NCBI RefSeq assembly: GCF_916715725.1
Contig: NZ_CAKAPD010000011.1
Location: 1 to 64,000 of the forward strand
Reading direction: 5' to 3'
DNA length: 64,000 bases
Source: an uncultured Rothia sp.
GTDB taxonomy: Bacteria; Actinomycetota; Actinomycetes; Actinomycetales; Micrococcaceae
Shown here piece after piece: positions 52,159 to 61,148 of this stretch. Each line of letters begins with the position of its first letter. The first letter of the stretch is position 1. The position numbers were made by a program, and so were the translations under genes. Below the pieces are notes generated by a model. It was not told the DNA's origin. It saw only the letters and a list, made by a program, of their open reading frames with translations, and did not search any database.

Positions 52159-52809
52159 TTACCTATTAATTTCTTTACTGGCTGGCTTGTACCCGAGGGA
52201 GGTACACACAACGTTGCCGTTGGTGAAGTACTCCGCGAGCTTCTCACGGTCGGCGGGGGAACGCAGGTCCGCCCAGCGTTCCTGCTCCAGGTAGAACGCA
52301 ACCTGGGAGGTCAGGCAGACGACGCGTTCATCGTGTACCGCCACAATGTGCCTGCGCAGCCACGGTATGTGCTGAGCGAGGTTCGGCGGGATTCTGGACG
52401 GCACCTTGATTTCTATCTGCCATTGTGACGGTTCGTAGAAGGTCGACTTGATCTGTTCGGGGTTCTTCGGGAAGACGCAGAACTCCTCAATATCGGGGTA
52501 ACTGTACTTCTTCGCGGGCAGGAAAAGCCGCCCAATGTAGAACGAATCGGGGTTGAACAGCAGGTAGCGCCTCCTGCAATACCAGCGAGTCGCAAAGGTT
52601 ATAGCAGCAACAATCCCCAACATGATGGATGCGTCACGGCGGGACATCGGAGTAACGCCCAGAACGCTCCAGCCAATGAGCGCGTAGAAGAAAACGCAGA
52701 AAGCCAGAAACAACACAAAGTGGGTTTCAGCATAGAAGTTATTTCTTTTCCAGACTCGTCTGGCTCGGGGAGGAACCTCCTCCAGCATTGGTGGAGTGCT
52801 TAGCTCCAT
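52159..52809 (-). CDS. Short membrane paralog C of a three-gene family
   Basis: 216 residues from ATG 52809 after AGAGAGG. It has two membrane helices (FVLFLAFCVFFYALIGWSVLGV and the next at about residues 60-80), then a C-terminal domain shared with the genes at 52875 and 54223: YSYPDIEEFCVFPKNP, a strand-rich part, and LEQERWADLRSPADREKLAEYF...LGYKPA. The N-terminal 180 residues of its paralogs are absent, so it is a shortened form. No known family is recognised. The C-terminal part resembles PH-like lipid-binding domains only in general form. Confidence 0.75.
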   Translation of the reverse strand: MELSTPPMLEEVPPRARRVWKRNNFYAETHFVLFLAFCVFFYALIGWSVLGVTPMSRRDASIMLGIVAAITFATRWYCRRRYLLFNPDSFYIGRLFLPAKKYSYPDIEEFCVFPKNPEQIKSTFYEPSQWQIEIKVPSRIPPNLAQHIPWLRRHIVAVHDERVVCLTSQVAFYLEQERWADLRSPADREKLAEYFTNGNVVCTSLGYKPASKEINR

Positions 52810-52874
52810 GAGTTGTCCTCTCTACGGGTATCGGTGATGAAATGTGGCTTTTCGCCGTTTATGCTAATTGGCCG

Positions 52875-54068
52875 CTAATTCACTGCCCGGAAGGAGGCGA
52901 TACGCGCCGCCTTCTTCGTCAGCTCATTCGCCGGCTTGTAACCCAGCGTGAGGCAAATAGCGCGCCCCTCCACAAAATACAGGGGCAACTTCTCGCGGTC
53001 CGCCGGGGAATCCACATCCGCCCAGCGTTCCTGCTCCAAATTGAACGCAATATGCGCCACCAAACAATCGATACGGTAATCCCCGAAGCCAAAAGTCTCC
53101 AGGGAACCGGTAGAGAAGGTGACGGCAAGACGCCAATCACTGGGCATCTGCTCATCAGGGTCTATATCCTCGGGATCGCCCGTGTACCAGGGATAAACCT
53201 TGAACCGGTCAATATCGGAGTACTGGTAGACCCTGGGCGAACGGAAAATACGCCCACGCTTCACCACGGTCGGCGTGAACCGATAGTACGAACGCACCGT
53301 ACACCACAGGTACGGAATGGCTAGCGCATAGACAATAAGAAACGCTATTGACGTCTTACCAATGTAGGTGGGCTCATAACCGAGCAGCTCAGTGTTCGCG
53401 AGCGAATGAAGGTAGCAGAGCAAGAAGAAACCACCGACAGGAAGAGCCACAAAGAGGAAGATTCCCTGCCCCTTCCAATCAACTTGGATGGGCTCACTAC
53501 TGGGCATGGCGACCGTGCCGCGGAACGGGGCACTGAGCCGACCCAGCGTCCTGGTGTAAATAGTGGGCATGCCCAGATGACGTTCATTGGGGCTGAAACC
53601 GCGTGCGACGCGCCAACCGCGGCGACCCCAACGCGCCGCCCAATACACCATGAGGAACGGCAGAAGCAGCCCCGGAATTAGGATCCCGTCGTACGTCATA
53701 TCCCAGTACAGAACGAACGTCGAATAGACGATGACACACGCCCAGCCGTACACGAGGATATGCCCGAAATCCATAATGGCGTTCGAGCCCTTAACGCTTT
53801 CCAACTGGGCTTCAGCCCTGCGGAATGCCGCTTCTTCCTGCTCGGAGGTGAGGTAAGTGCCAGCATCCGCGAGCTCTGTAATTGCCTCCTTCACATCCTC
53901 GACGGGCGAACCCATCACCGAGGTGTAGACCTCGCGCGCTCGCGAGGCGCCAATAAGCGTCGGGTAGGCGACCTCCACCAGCAGGCAGCACGCCAGGTAG
54001 ATGAAGAACGCCACCAGCCATACGTTGCGCACCTGCTCCATGGGCAGGCCCAGGGCTGCAAGGTCCAT
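52875..54068 (-). CDS. Membrane paralog B of a three-gene family
   Basis: 397 residues from ATG 54068 (AGAGAGGA upstream). The N-terminus MDLAALGLPMEQVRNVWLVA is nearly the same as paralog A (first helix), followed by a charged segment, two helices (about 110-155), two more (about 220-270) and a conserved C-terminal soluble domain with YSDIDRFKVYP and LEQERWADVDSPADREKL. The repeated WAD/WAQ-SPADRE motif links all three genes. The function is unknown and no catalytic motif is seen. Confidence 0.78.
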   Translation of the reverse strand: MDLAALGLPMEQVRNVWLVAFFIYLACCLLVEVAYPTLIGASRAREVYTSVMGSPVEDVKEAITELADAGTYLTSEQEEAAFRRAEAQLESVKGSNAIMDFGHILVYGWACVIVYSTFVLYWDMTYDGILIPGLLLPFLMVYWAARWGRRGWRVARGFSPNERHLGMPTIYTRTLGRLSAPFRGTVAMPSSEPIQVDWKGQGIFLFVALPVGGFFLLCYLHSLANTELLGYEPTYIGKTSIAFLIVYALAIPYLWCTVRSYYRFTPTVVKRGRIFRSPRVYQYSDIDRFKVYPWYTGDPEDIDPDEQMPSDWRLAVTFSTGSLETFGFGDYRIDCLVAHIAFNLEQERWADVDSPADREKLPLYFVEGRAICLTLGYKPANELTKKAARIASFRAVN

Positions 54069-54131
54069 GAATTGTCCTCTCTACAGTGTCTCTCTCTACG
54101 GGGTATCGGTGATGGTGTGTCTGTGATGCTC

Positions 54132-54194
54132 AGAAGCCACATGTGTTTCGAAAAGCCACGTCTTATGTGGCTTCTCGAAACACATGTGGCTTCT
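54132..54194. repeat. Long perfect inverted repeat between paralogs A and B
   Basis: AGAAGCCACATGTGTTTCGA pairs with TCGAAACACATGTGGCTTCT, and inside AAGCCAC pairs with GTGGCTT. The combined stem is close to 28 bp. It lies downstream of paralog A on the minus strand. There is no T tract outside, so it may be a terminator-like, stabilising or protein-binding element. Confidence 0.85.
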
Positions 54195-54222
54195 CGCGGT
54201 ATAAGAGCGGTATAAAAGTCGC

Positions 54223-55404
54223 TTACTTGTACTGCGCCTTCTGGAAGGATGCGCGGCGTGCCGCCTCCTCCGCATGCTTACCGGCAGGCTTGTAACCCAT
54301 GGTCGTGCAGATGACGCGGCCGTCCACGAAGTACTTCGCCAACATTTCACGGTCCGCCGGCGAATCCAGCTGCGCCCAGCGTTCCTGCTCAATCTTGAAT
54401 GCAATCTGCGCCACCAAACAATCAATCTGGTGATTATTGAGCGCATAGTTGTGCTTGCGGCCGCCGGGAAGCAGAATCTCCAGCCGCCACTGGCTCGCGT
54501 CCTTCGGGTTCAGTTTGATAGCGTCCGGGTTCTTCGGGTACACACGGAACGCGCGAATCTCAGAGTAGGGGCGGGCTTTCGCCGGAAGGAGCAGACGCCC
54601 AGCCTGGAACGAATCCGGGTTGTACACCACGTAATCGCGGTTGTACATCAGCAGCATGAGAATCAGCGGAATGTACGCCGCCGCCAAGAACCAGGAAGCG
54701 TGACCGATATAGATCGCTTCCCAATCCTCGTCGATGCTCCAGCCCGCTAGCGACGTCAAGAAGACAGCGGCGAGCAGGAACGCAATAACGTTGAGCCCCC
54801 AGTAGACGGTGCGGTCCTCACGAATCGGCTCCACACCCGGCACGGTGCCGCGCACACGGAACGGTGCGCTCAGCTTACCCAGCGTCGCCGAGTAGATGCG
54901 CGGCATGCCCAGCACACGGTCGTCCTTGCTGTAACCGCGTGCTTCACGCCAGTGACGGCGACCCCAACGGGCACCGCAATACACCATGAGGAACGGCAGA
55001 AGCAGCGCCGGCAACAGGATGCCGTCGTACACGATATCCCAGTACAGGGTGAAGATGGAGACCGCCACAATCCAGCCCCACAGGTACATGACCGTGTGGA
55101 ACCAGCCGCTAAACACGCCGGCGCCCTCAATAGAATCCAGCTTCTTCTTTGCCTTCTTCGTGGCGCTACCCTTACGGGAAGAGCTCAGCGGCGCACCCAT
55201 CGCGGTACGTTCCGCGGTGGCGCGGCGTGCCTCATCAACAGGCGAGCCGGACACCTCAAGGTACAGGTCGGCTGCCTTCTCCTTCTTGATGGGCACCGGG
55301 TAGGCGATATCCACCAGCAGGCACAAGCCCAGGTACACCATGAAGGCGATCAGCCACACGTCGCGTAGCTGCTCCATGGGCAGGCCCAGAGCGCTCAAAT
55401 CCAT
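54223..55404 (-). CDS. Membrane paralog A of a three-gene family, linked to hemL
   Basis: 393 residues, ATG 55404 with a strong AAGGAGG ribosome site. N-terminal helix MDLSALGLPMEQLRDVWLIA, a Lys-rich segment (SRKGSATKKAKKKLD), four further helices, then the family domain with YSEIRAFRVYPKNP and IEQERWAQLDSPADREML. It begins 32 nt after hemL ends, so it is likely transcribed with hemL. The function is unknown; the place beside heme genes is suggestive but not proof. Confidence 0.78.
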   Translation of the reverse strand: MDLSALGLPMEQLRDVWLIAFMVYLGLCLLVDIAYPVPIKKEKAADLYLEVSGSPVDEARRATAERTAMGAPLSSSRKGSATKKAKKKLDSIEGAGVFSGWFHTVMYLWGWIVAVSIFTLYWDIVYDGILLPALLLPFLMVYCGARWGRRHWREARGYSKDDRVLGMPRIYSATLGKLSAPFRVRGTVPGVEPIREDRTVYWGLNVIAFLLAAVFLTSLAGWSIDEDWEAIYIGHASWFLAAAYIPLILMLLMYNRDYVVYNPDSFQAGRLLLPAKARPYSEIRAFRVYPKNPDAIKLNPKDASQWRLEILLPGGRKHNYALNNHQIDCLVAQIAFKIEQERWAQLDSPADREMLAKYFVDGRVICTTMGYKPAGKHAEEAARRASFQKAQYK

Positions 55405-55436
55405 GAGCGGCTCACCTCCTTACGTCTCTCAAACCC

Positions 55437-56786
55437 CTACGCGGATGCGGCAGCAGCGGCGGCAGCCGGAAGAGCCGAGATGATACGGTCCATCGCCTCA
55501 TCGTCGTGGGCGGCAGAAACGAACCACGCCTCGAATGCGCTCGGCGGCAGGTACACGCCGGATTCGAGCATGGAGTGGAAGAACGCGTTGTAGCGGCTGG
55601 TTGCCGATGCCTTGATGTCGGCGTAGTTGTGCACGCCCGCCTCGGAGGTACCAAACGCCACCGAGAAGAGGTTACCGGCGCTCTGGATGGAGTGGTCCAC
55701 ACCGGCGGCGTTGAACGCCTCGGTCAGAGCCTGCTGCAGCTGGGCGCTACGCGAATCCAGGTACGCGTAGACGGCGGCATCAGCCAGGGTCAGGGTCGTA
55801 ATACCCGCCGCGACGGACAGCGGGTTACCGGAGAGGGTACCAGCCTGGTAGACGGGGCCGACCGGCGCCAGGTGCTCCATGACCTCACGCTTACCGGCCA
55901 GCGCCGCGATGGGCATACCGCCACCAATGACCTTACCGAACGTGAAAATATCGGGAACCCAGCCGCCATCCTCGGGAGCAGCGTAACCCCAGTAACCAGC
56001 CGAAGACACACGGAAACCGGTCAGCACCTCATCAAAAATGACGAGCGCACCGTTCGCGTGAGCAATCTCGTGCAGGCCACGGTTGAAACCGGGCTCGGGG
56101 GTCACCACACCCATGTTGCAGGGCGCCGCCTCAGTAATAATTGCGGCAATCTGACCCTCATGGTTCGCGAACGCCTCACGCACAGCGTCCAGGTCGTTAT
56201 AGGGCAGAACGATGGTCTCCGCGGCGGTTGCGGCAGTCACGCCAGCAGAACCCGGCAGCGCCAGGGTAGCCACTCCCGAACCAGCCTCGGAAAGCAGCGC
56301 ATCCACGTGACCGTGGTAGCAGCCCGCGAACTTAATAATCTTGTCGCGACCGGTCACACCACGCGCCAGACGAATCGCAGTCATGGTCGCCTCAGTACCG
56401 GTGGACACCATACGCACCTGATCAATCGCACCGGGAATCGCCGCGTTAATACGGTTGACCACCAGCTCAGCCAGCTCAGCCTCCGGCGCGCTCGCCGCAC
56501 CAAAGGACAGGCCGCGCTCAGCCGCCTGCTGAACCGCCTCAACCACCTGCGGATGCGCGTGACCCAGAATCGACGGGCCCCACGAGCAGACCAGGTCAAC
56601 GTACTCGTTGCCGTCCGCATCGTACAGGTACGCGCCCTTAGCCTTCGCCGCAAACGCAGGGGTGCCGCCCACAGAATTGAAAGCACGCACCGGGGAATTC
56701 ACACCGCCGGGAATCACCGCGCGAGAACGCTCAAACAGCTTCTCGCTGGCTTCGTGGTGCAGCGGGTGGGTAGAGGAAGGAGTCAT
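55437..56786 (-). CDS. hemL: Glutamate-1-semialdehyde 2,1-aminomutase
   Basis: A 449-residue PLP enzyme (from ATG 56786, with GAAAGG upstream; the TTG at 56804 is not needed). It makes delta-aminolevulinate from the HemA product. It has VNSPVRAFNSVGGTP, FAGCYHGHVD, VIFDEVLTGFR (PLP Asp) and FTFGKVIGGGMPIAALAG with the Schiff-base Lys (about residue 272). It is separated from the other heme genes by the R-M island and the membrane triplet and reads in the opposite direction. Confidence 0.95.
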   Translation of the reverse strand: MTPSSTHPLHHEASEKLFERSRAVIPGGVNSPVRAFNSVGGTPAFAAKAKGAYLYDADGNEYVDLVCSWGPSILGHAHPQVVEAVQQAAERGLSFGAASAPEAELAELVVNRINAAIPGAIDQVRMVSTGTEATMTAIRLARGVTGRDKIIKFAGCYHGHVDALLSEAGSGVATLALPGSAGVTAATAAETIVLPYNDLDAVREAFANHEGQIAAIITEAAPCNMGVVTPEPGFNRGLHEIAHANGALVIFDEVLTGFRVSSAGYWGYAAPEDGGWVPDIFTFGKVIGGGMPIAALAGKREVMEHLAPVGPVYQAGTLSGNPLSVAAGITTLTLADAAVYAYLDSRSAQLQQALTEAFNAAGVDHSIQSAGNLFSVAFGTSEAGVHNYADIKASATSRYNAFFHSMLESGVYLPPSAFEAWFVSAAHDDEAMDRIISALPAAAAAAASA

Positions 56787-56995
56787 CGTATCGGTGCCTT
56801 TCAACAGAGACGGCGAACTAAAGAATTACAGGGGACGATGCGCACCAGGCAACGGAGCCTGCACGCTATGAGCGTCCCGTACCTAACCATCATAGGCGCT
56901 ATAGATGAACCGCAGGTGACAAGCACCTGAACGTACCGAAAGGTGACGATAAAACACAACAGACAAGTTAGGTAACAGAAAGAAGAATAAGGCGG
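56787..56995. other. hemL upstream region
   Basis: About 210 bp between thrE (ending at 56996) and hemL, both on the minus strand. It should hold the hemL promoter; a -10-like TATGAT is near 56889-56894 on the minus strand. Nothing else is seen. Confidence 0.35.
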
Positions 56996-58363
56996 CTACC
57001 GCAGGTGCCGGTCGGTGTCCAGACGGTTCAACACCTGAGTGTCCTGATCAAACAGCCAGTTCTTATCAAAGAGCAGACGCACAAACGCCAAGCCCATACC
57101 CAGCGCCATGAAAATCAGTAGGGACTGCACAAAACCGGTCGCCGCCGAATACATGTCACCGCTCGCAAAATGCGACATGGAACGGTAGAACAGCACACCC
57201 GGAACCATCGTCACCACCGCCGGAACCGACAGGGAAATACGCGTGTACTTACGCTGATGCAGCGGCGCCACAATCTCAGCCAAAATACCCACACCAAACA
57301 CGGCAATCGTCGCCGCCATATGCGCGGGCATACCCGCCTCCACCATGTGAATACGGGCGGGGTTCGCCACCGCAGCAATCACGCCACCCCACACGCACGC
57401 CACCGGGGAGGCGGCAAAAAGCATCGCGAAGCCAGCCGCCGCAACACCCGAAGAAAGCACCTGCAGAAGCAAATCCAGGGTCGGATCCAGAGTAAGAGGC
57501 GCCGGAGTAGCCAACGGCAAATGGAACAGCGAACCCAACAGCCACACCGCAAACGACGCACTAATCAGCAGCAAACCCACATACGTCAGACGCGAAATAC
57601 CCGCCAAAAAGTCCATACGAGAAATGTCGAGCATGCCCGTCACCATGGGGAAACCCGGCACCAAGAACAGCACCGACGAAATAAAACCAATCATATGGTT
57701 CGGGCTAACCCAACCCGCCGCAACCAGCACATTAACAACCGCAATGTACAGGCCCGCCGCCAGGAAACCACACGCCATCCACGTCGCCATGTGGCTCACC
57801 CCGCGCTTGAGCAGAGTCGAACGCAAATACTGGCCGGCACCCGCCGCCAAGAACACGACCGAGCACTCTACCAGACCGCCACGGTTCAGAAACGCGAACC
57901 CGGCACACGCAACAGCCGACGCCAACGCCAGCATCCACGGGGTGTACAGCGGCTTCGCCGAATCTATACGGTCCAGCTCGGCGTTCGCCTCAGCCGGGGT
58001 AATCTTCTCGGGAAGCTCAGAAATGAACTTACCCAACTGATCCAGCTTATGAGCGTTAATGCCCATCGTGCGCTGCTCAGCCACCTCAGTACGGAAATTA
58101 CCGTCCGTGTACGAAGACGTCGAAATCTCGGTGAAGGTCACCTGCGCGTGATGCTCCTTCAACCCCACAGCCTTCGCCAGGCGCGCCATCGACGCCTTAA
58201 TACGGTAGGCGCTCGCACCCGACTTCATCAGGATGCGGCCCAGGCGGAGCACCACCTGAGACTGCGCCACCAAATGCTCATGCGCCAGGCGGGTAGACCC
58301 CAGATAGATACTGCGCGTATTAGTGTCAGGGTACGGCTCGGTAGTGCGGGGCTGATCATCCAT
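56996..58363 (-). CDS. thrE: Threonine/serine exporter, ThrE family
   Basis: A 455-residue membrane protein. The N-terminal part (residues 30-130; LRLGRILMKSGASAYRIKASM, FTEISTSSYTDG) is the DUF1212 domain and the rest has about ten helices, with GFPMVTGMLDI and VPGVLFYRSM typical of the two ThrE halves (DUF1212 and DUF3815) in one chain. It exports Thr and Ser using the proton gradient. Length agrees with corynebacterial ThrE. AAGG lies before ATG 58363. It is a single gene. Confidence 0.88.
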   Translation of the reverse strand: MDDQPRTTEPYPDTNTRSIYLGSTRLAHEHLVAQSQVVLRLGRILMKSGASAYRIKASMARLAKAVGLKEHHAQVTFTEISTSSYTDGNFRTEVAEQRTMGINAHKLDQLGKFISELPEKITPAEANAELDRIDSAKPLYTPWMLALASAVACAGFAFLNRGGLVECSVVFLAAGAGQYLRSTLLKRGVSHMATWMACGFLAAGLYIAVVNVLVAAGWVSPNHMIGFISSVLFLVPGFPMVTGMLDISRMDFLAGISRLTYVGLLLISASFAVWLLGSLFHLPLATPAPLTLDPTLDLLLQVLSSGVAAAGFAMLFAASPVACVWGGVIAAVANPARIHMVEAGMPAHMAATIAVFGVGILAEIVAPLHQRKYTRISLSVPAVVTMVPGVLFYRSMSHFASGDMYSAATGFVQSLLIFMALGMGLAFVRLLFDKNWLFDQDTQVLNRLDTDRHLR

Positions 58364-58522
58364 GAGAGGCCTTCCGGGTCGTGCTATTCACGTGCTATTC
58401 GTTGCAGGTGCGGTCACCTTCTAGCATAGGGGAGAAGCCCCGGCGGGGATAGTGTCAGCCCGTCAGTAAAGGAGAGATATGGTGGGCGGTTGGGGAGCGG
58501 GAGGGGAGGAACGAGAGTGAGT

Positions 58523-59218
58523 TTAGCGGCGCACCGGCCAGCGGCCGTCAATGACCTCAGATTCCTTACCCGGCTGCGTACGCAACCACGCCTGGAAGCT
58601 TGCCGCCTGTTCCGCCGCCCACTGAATCTGCTGCTCGTGCAGCTGGCGCGCATCCACGTTGAGGACCTCGGGGAACTGTTCGGTCAGCTTCACCAACAGA
58701 CGCTCCGCCGCAAGGGCGTCATCAGCGGAAGTGTGCGCGTTTTCCAGGGAGACACCGTACTCGGCGGCGAGAACCTCCAGGGTGCGCTTGCCGCGCTTAC
58801 GCGGAATCACGTGCTTATGCAGAACGTACGGGTCGAGCACTACACCCGGCGGCAGTTCACCGTTGGCAATATTGTGGCGCAGCATCTCGTGGTGCAGCAC
58901 CGAAAAATCGTAGGCTGCATTGAACGCAATAATCGGCACGCCGTCCAGGTTCAGCGCACCAATCGCGCCGGCAAGCTCCCACACCACTTCGCGGGCGGGA
59001 CGGCCGTGCTCACGCGCGTACTCAGTTGTAATACCGTGCACGGCGGCGGCACCGGCAGGGATCTCAACGCCGGGGTCAGCCAGCCACTCGCCACGGCGCA
59101 CCACGTTACCCTGAGGGTCCAGCAGGATCAGGGAAGCAGTCACGATGCGGGCGGTGGTGACGTCCACACCGGTGGTTTCAAGATCAAAAGTGGCGCGCAG
59201 GCCGTTCATCCAGGTCAT
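58523..59218 (-). CDS. DnaQ-like 3'-5' exonuclease (DEDDh)
   Basis: A 231-residue RNase-T/DnaQ-type exonuclease. Motif Exo I is TFDLETTGVD (Asp, Glu), Exo II FNAAYDFSVL (Asp) near residue 100, and Exo III HTSADDALAAERLL (His, Asp) near 160. The C-terminal 50 residues (QIQWAAEQAASFQAWLR) are a helical extension seen in actinobacterial exonuclease homologs. It may proofread or process DNA ends. A -10 box is 6 nt before the ATG. It lies next to the AT-rich island. Confidence 0.9.
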   Translation of the reverse strand: MTWMNGLRATFDLETTGVDVTTARIVTASLILLDPQGNVVRRGEWLADPGVEIPAGAAAVHGITTEYAREHGRPAREVVWELAGAIGALNLDGVPIIAFNAAYDFSVLHHEMLRHNIANGELPPGVVLDPYVLHKHVIPRKRGKRTLEVLAAEYGVSLENAHTSADDALAAERLLVKLTEQFPEVLNVDARQLHEQQIQWAAEQAASFQAWLRTQPGKESEVIDGRWPVRR

Positions 59219-59230
59219 GCTATAAGACTA
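59218..59230 (-). promoter_or_regulatory. Leaderless-type -10 box of the exonuclease gene
   Basis: Minus strand TAGTCT (59230-59225), 6 nt, then ATG 59218. Confidence 0.45.
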
Positions 59231-59585
59231 ACCCAGCGGGGCAACAGGCGCGCGTCTGGTGGTCACGCGGCTGTGGATAAGCAAGAAACGGTTCTTTCTT
59301 CTGCTATATAACCTGTTCGGAAGCAACGTGAACGTCTGTATGTAAGCTGTGGAAGATGGCCATCAATTAGCTCAGGTGACCCCTAGCTGGGCTATGGAAT
59401 CTCTGTCTAGAGAAGCCGAAAAGATAAACTACCTGATGAGGTGATGAGAGAATTTGAAGGTATCATATATTTACTGAAGTTTTACACCCCCCCCCGGACA
59501 AGGAGGTTCCAAATTTATGGGATAAGATAATTTTTAGTTATTCTAAATAGTTCCATTGGGTTTTTATTTTATTCAGGAGGATATC
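59219..59585. other. Island boundary region before the ATPase gene
   Basis: About 370 bp. G+C falls sharply after about 59300. It contains a run of ten C near 59490 and should hold the promoter of the ATPase-nuclease operon. No ORF, attachment site or tRNA could be recognised. Confidence 0.4.
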
Positions 59586-61148
59586 GTGAAATATTGTATT
59601 CATAATATGGGGCCAGTCCGGTATGCTGAATACTCTCTCGAAACATTCAATATTATATGTGGCTTGAATAATACTGGTAAAACATATGTTACATATAGTT
59701 TGTTTGGATTTCTAAGTGGCTGGGAAGGGATTTTTGACCCTTTTGCATCTCATAGTGGATTTAATGTTAAATCAATTAATCTGAAAGATCTTTTGAAGAC
59801 GAGAGAATCGAAGGTTGATTTGGGGGAGTATGTTAATCCATCTTCGGGAGATGTTTCTTTGTTGCAGGAATTTTTGGATGGGTTGTGTAATGTATACTCG
59901 CGAAGTTTAGATGCTATATTTGCTGCTGAAGGTGCTAAATTTACCGATAGTTATTTGCGAATCCATTTGGATGAATCGGATATTCAGAAAATATGTGAAT
60001 CACAATGGGTTCTGGATGTAAATATTCCTGTCCCATCGGAAGATGGAGATGATTGGGAGAATGTGGCTATCTCCGCCGAGAAAAAAGAAGGTGAATTGTG
60101 TGTGTACTTCAAACTGAAAGACATGGCAAGTAATGGTCTTTTGGCTTTATCTACCTTCAGTTCTGAAAAAATTAGGAGAATTGATGATGGGATATCGTTT
60201 GCGCTTATAAGGCTTATCCTAAAATCTGTGTTTCCTCGGCCATATATATCAAGCGCTGAAAGGACAGGAATTGTCACGTTCCGAGAGGGATTGATGGTTG
60301 CTCGCCAGAATTTTGTTTCGTCAATAGTGTCTAAGATGAAAAATCGCGGTGATAGTAGAAATAGGGCTATGCGTGACTCCTTGTTTAGTGAGGAGATTTC
60401 TGTTGATCCGCAGTATGATTTTGAATATCCTTCTGCGATTCAGTCTAATATCGACTTTATGACGAGGATTAAAACCGTTATTAAGAAGGATAGCTACATT
60501 TATCAAAATCATAAAAATATCCTTGAATATTTCTTGAATATTAGTGAAGGCGAATATCGATATTCAAGTTCATCTATTGGTTACTTTTTATCAAAGGGAG
60601 GAGTTAAATCAAAAAAGCGAAATAGTCGCTTTAGTCTTGACGAAGTTTCTAGCTCGGTTAGGGCTTTGGTTGATTTGTGGTTCTATCTCCGTTATTATGC
60701 CCGCAAGGGAGATTTGTTGATAATTGATGAGCCTGAATTGAATCTACATCCCCGGAATCAACGTCTGATGGCCCGTCTTTTGGCAATGATTTCCCGAGCA
60801 GGAATTAATATTCTTATTACAACTCATAGTGAGTATATTATTCGAGAATTGAATTATCTAATTCGCATGAAGTCTGTATGGGAAGAGGCGAATGCTAATA
60901 ATCCAGATATTATTTCAGAGTATGATGAATCTATGTTGATAAAATACGATGAAATGAATGTTTATGTGACAGGGCCTGCTAGCATTTTTGTCCCCAAAGA
61001 ACCTGCGCCTAAAAGGTTAAGAAGGCAAAAAGTGAATACCCTCTCCAGGGTTGAAGTTAGTGAATATGGAATAAAGATGGACTCCTTTAATAGCGTAATA
61101 GATGATATGAATAGGTTGGAAGATTATATCTATTGGGGGGTTGGATGA
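59586..61148 (+). CDS. ABC/OLD-like AAA ATPase, first gene of a putative defence pair
   Basis: 520 residues from GTG 59586, which follows a perfect AGGAGG by 5 nt. The N-terminal HNMGPVRYAEYSLETFNIICG strand pair leads into Walker A GLNNTGKT (residues 26-33), as in SMC/OLD-like ATPases. About 340 residues of inserted helical domain follow. Then come a signature-like SLDEVSSSVRALVDLW (about 353), Walker B LLIIDEPELNLHP (about 376-388) and the H-switch ITTHSEY (about 411). There is no TOPRIM domain, so it is not a classical OLD nuclease. It is very AT-rich and overlaps the nuclease gene by 4 nt. Confidence 0.85.
   Translation: MKYCIHNMGPVRYAEYSLETFNIICGLNNTGKTYVTYSLFGFLSGWEGIFDPFASHSGFNVKSINLKDLLKTRESKVDLGEYVNPSSGDVSLLQEFLDGLCNVYSRSLDAIFAAEGAKFTDSYLRIHLDESDIQKICESQWVLDVNIPVPSEDGDDWENVAISAEKKEGELCVYFKLKDMASNGLLALSTFSSEKIRRIDDGISFALIRLILKSVFPRPYISSAERTGIVTFREGLMVARQNFVSSIVSKMKNRGDSRNRAMRDSLFSEEISVDPQYDFEYPSAIQSNIDFMTRIKTVIKKDSYIYQNHKNILEYFLNISEGEYRYSSSSIGYFLSKGGVKSKKRNSRFSLDEVSSSVRALVDLWFYLRYYARKGDLLIIDEPELNLHPRNQRLMARLLAMISRAGINILITTHSEYIIRELNYLIRMKSVWEEANANNPDIISEYDESMLIKYDEMNVYVTGPASIFVPKEPAPKRLRRQKVNTLSRVEVSEYGIKMDSFNSVIDDMNRLEDYIYWGVG

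Noticed and set aside
55506..56930. 474-codon plus-strand frame across hemL
   Set aside because: Antisense shadow; Arg/His/Thr-rich translation without domain, and hemL is certain.
57170..58429. 419-codon plus-strand frame across thrE
   Set aside because: Extremely Arg/His-rich translation typical of an antisense frame.
59488..59497. Run of ten C as a phase-variation tract
   Set aside because: It is outside any ORF and not clearly within a promoter; it could vary, but nothing in the sequence ties it to a gene switch.
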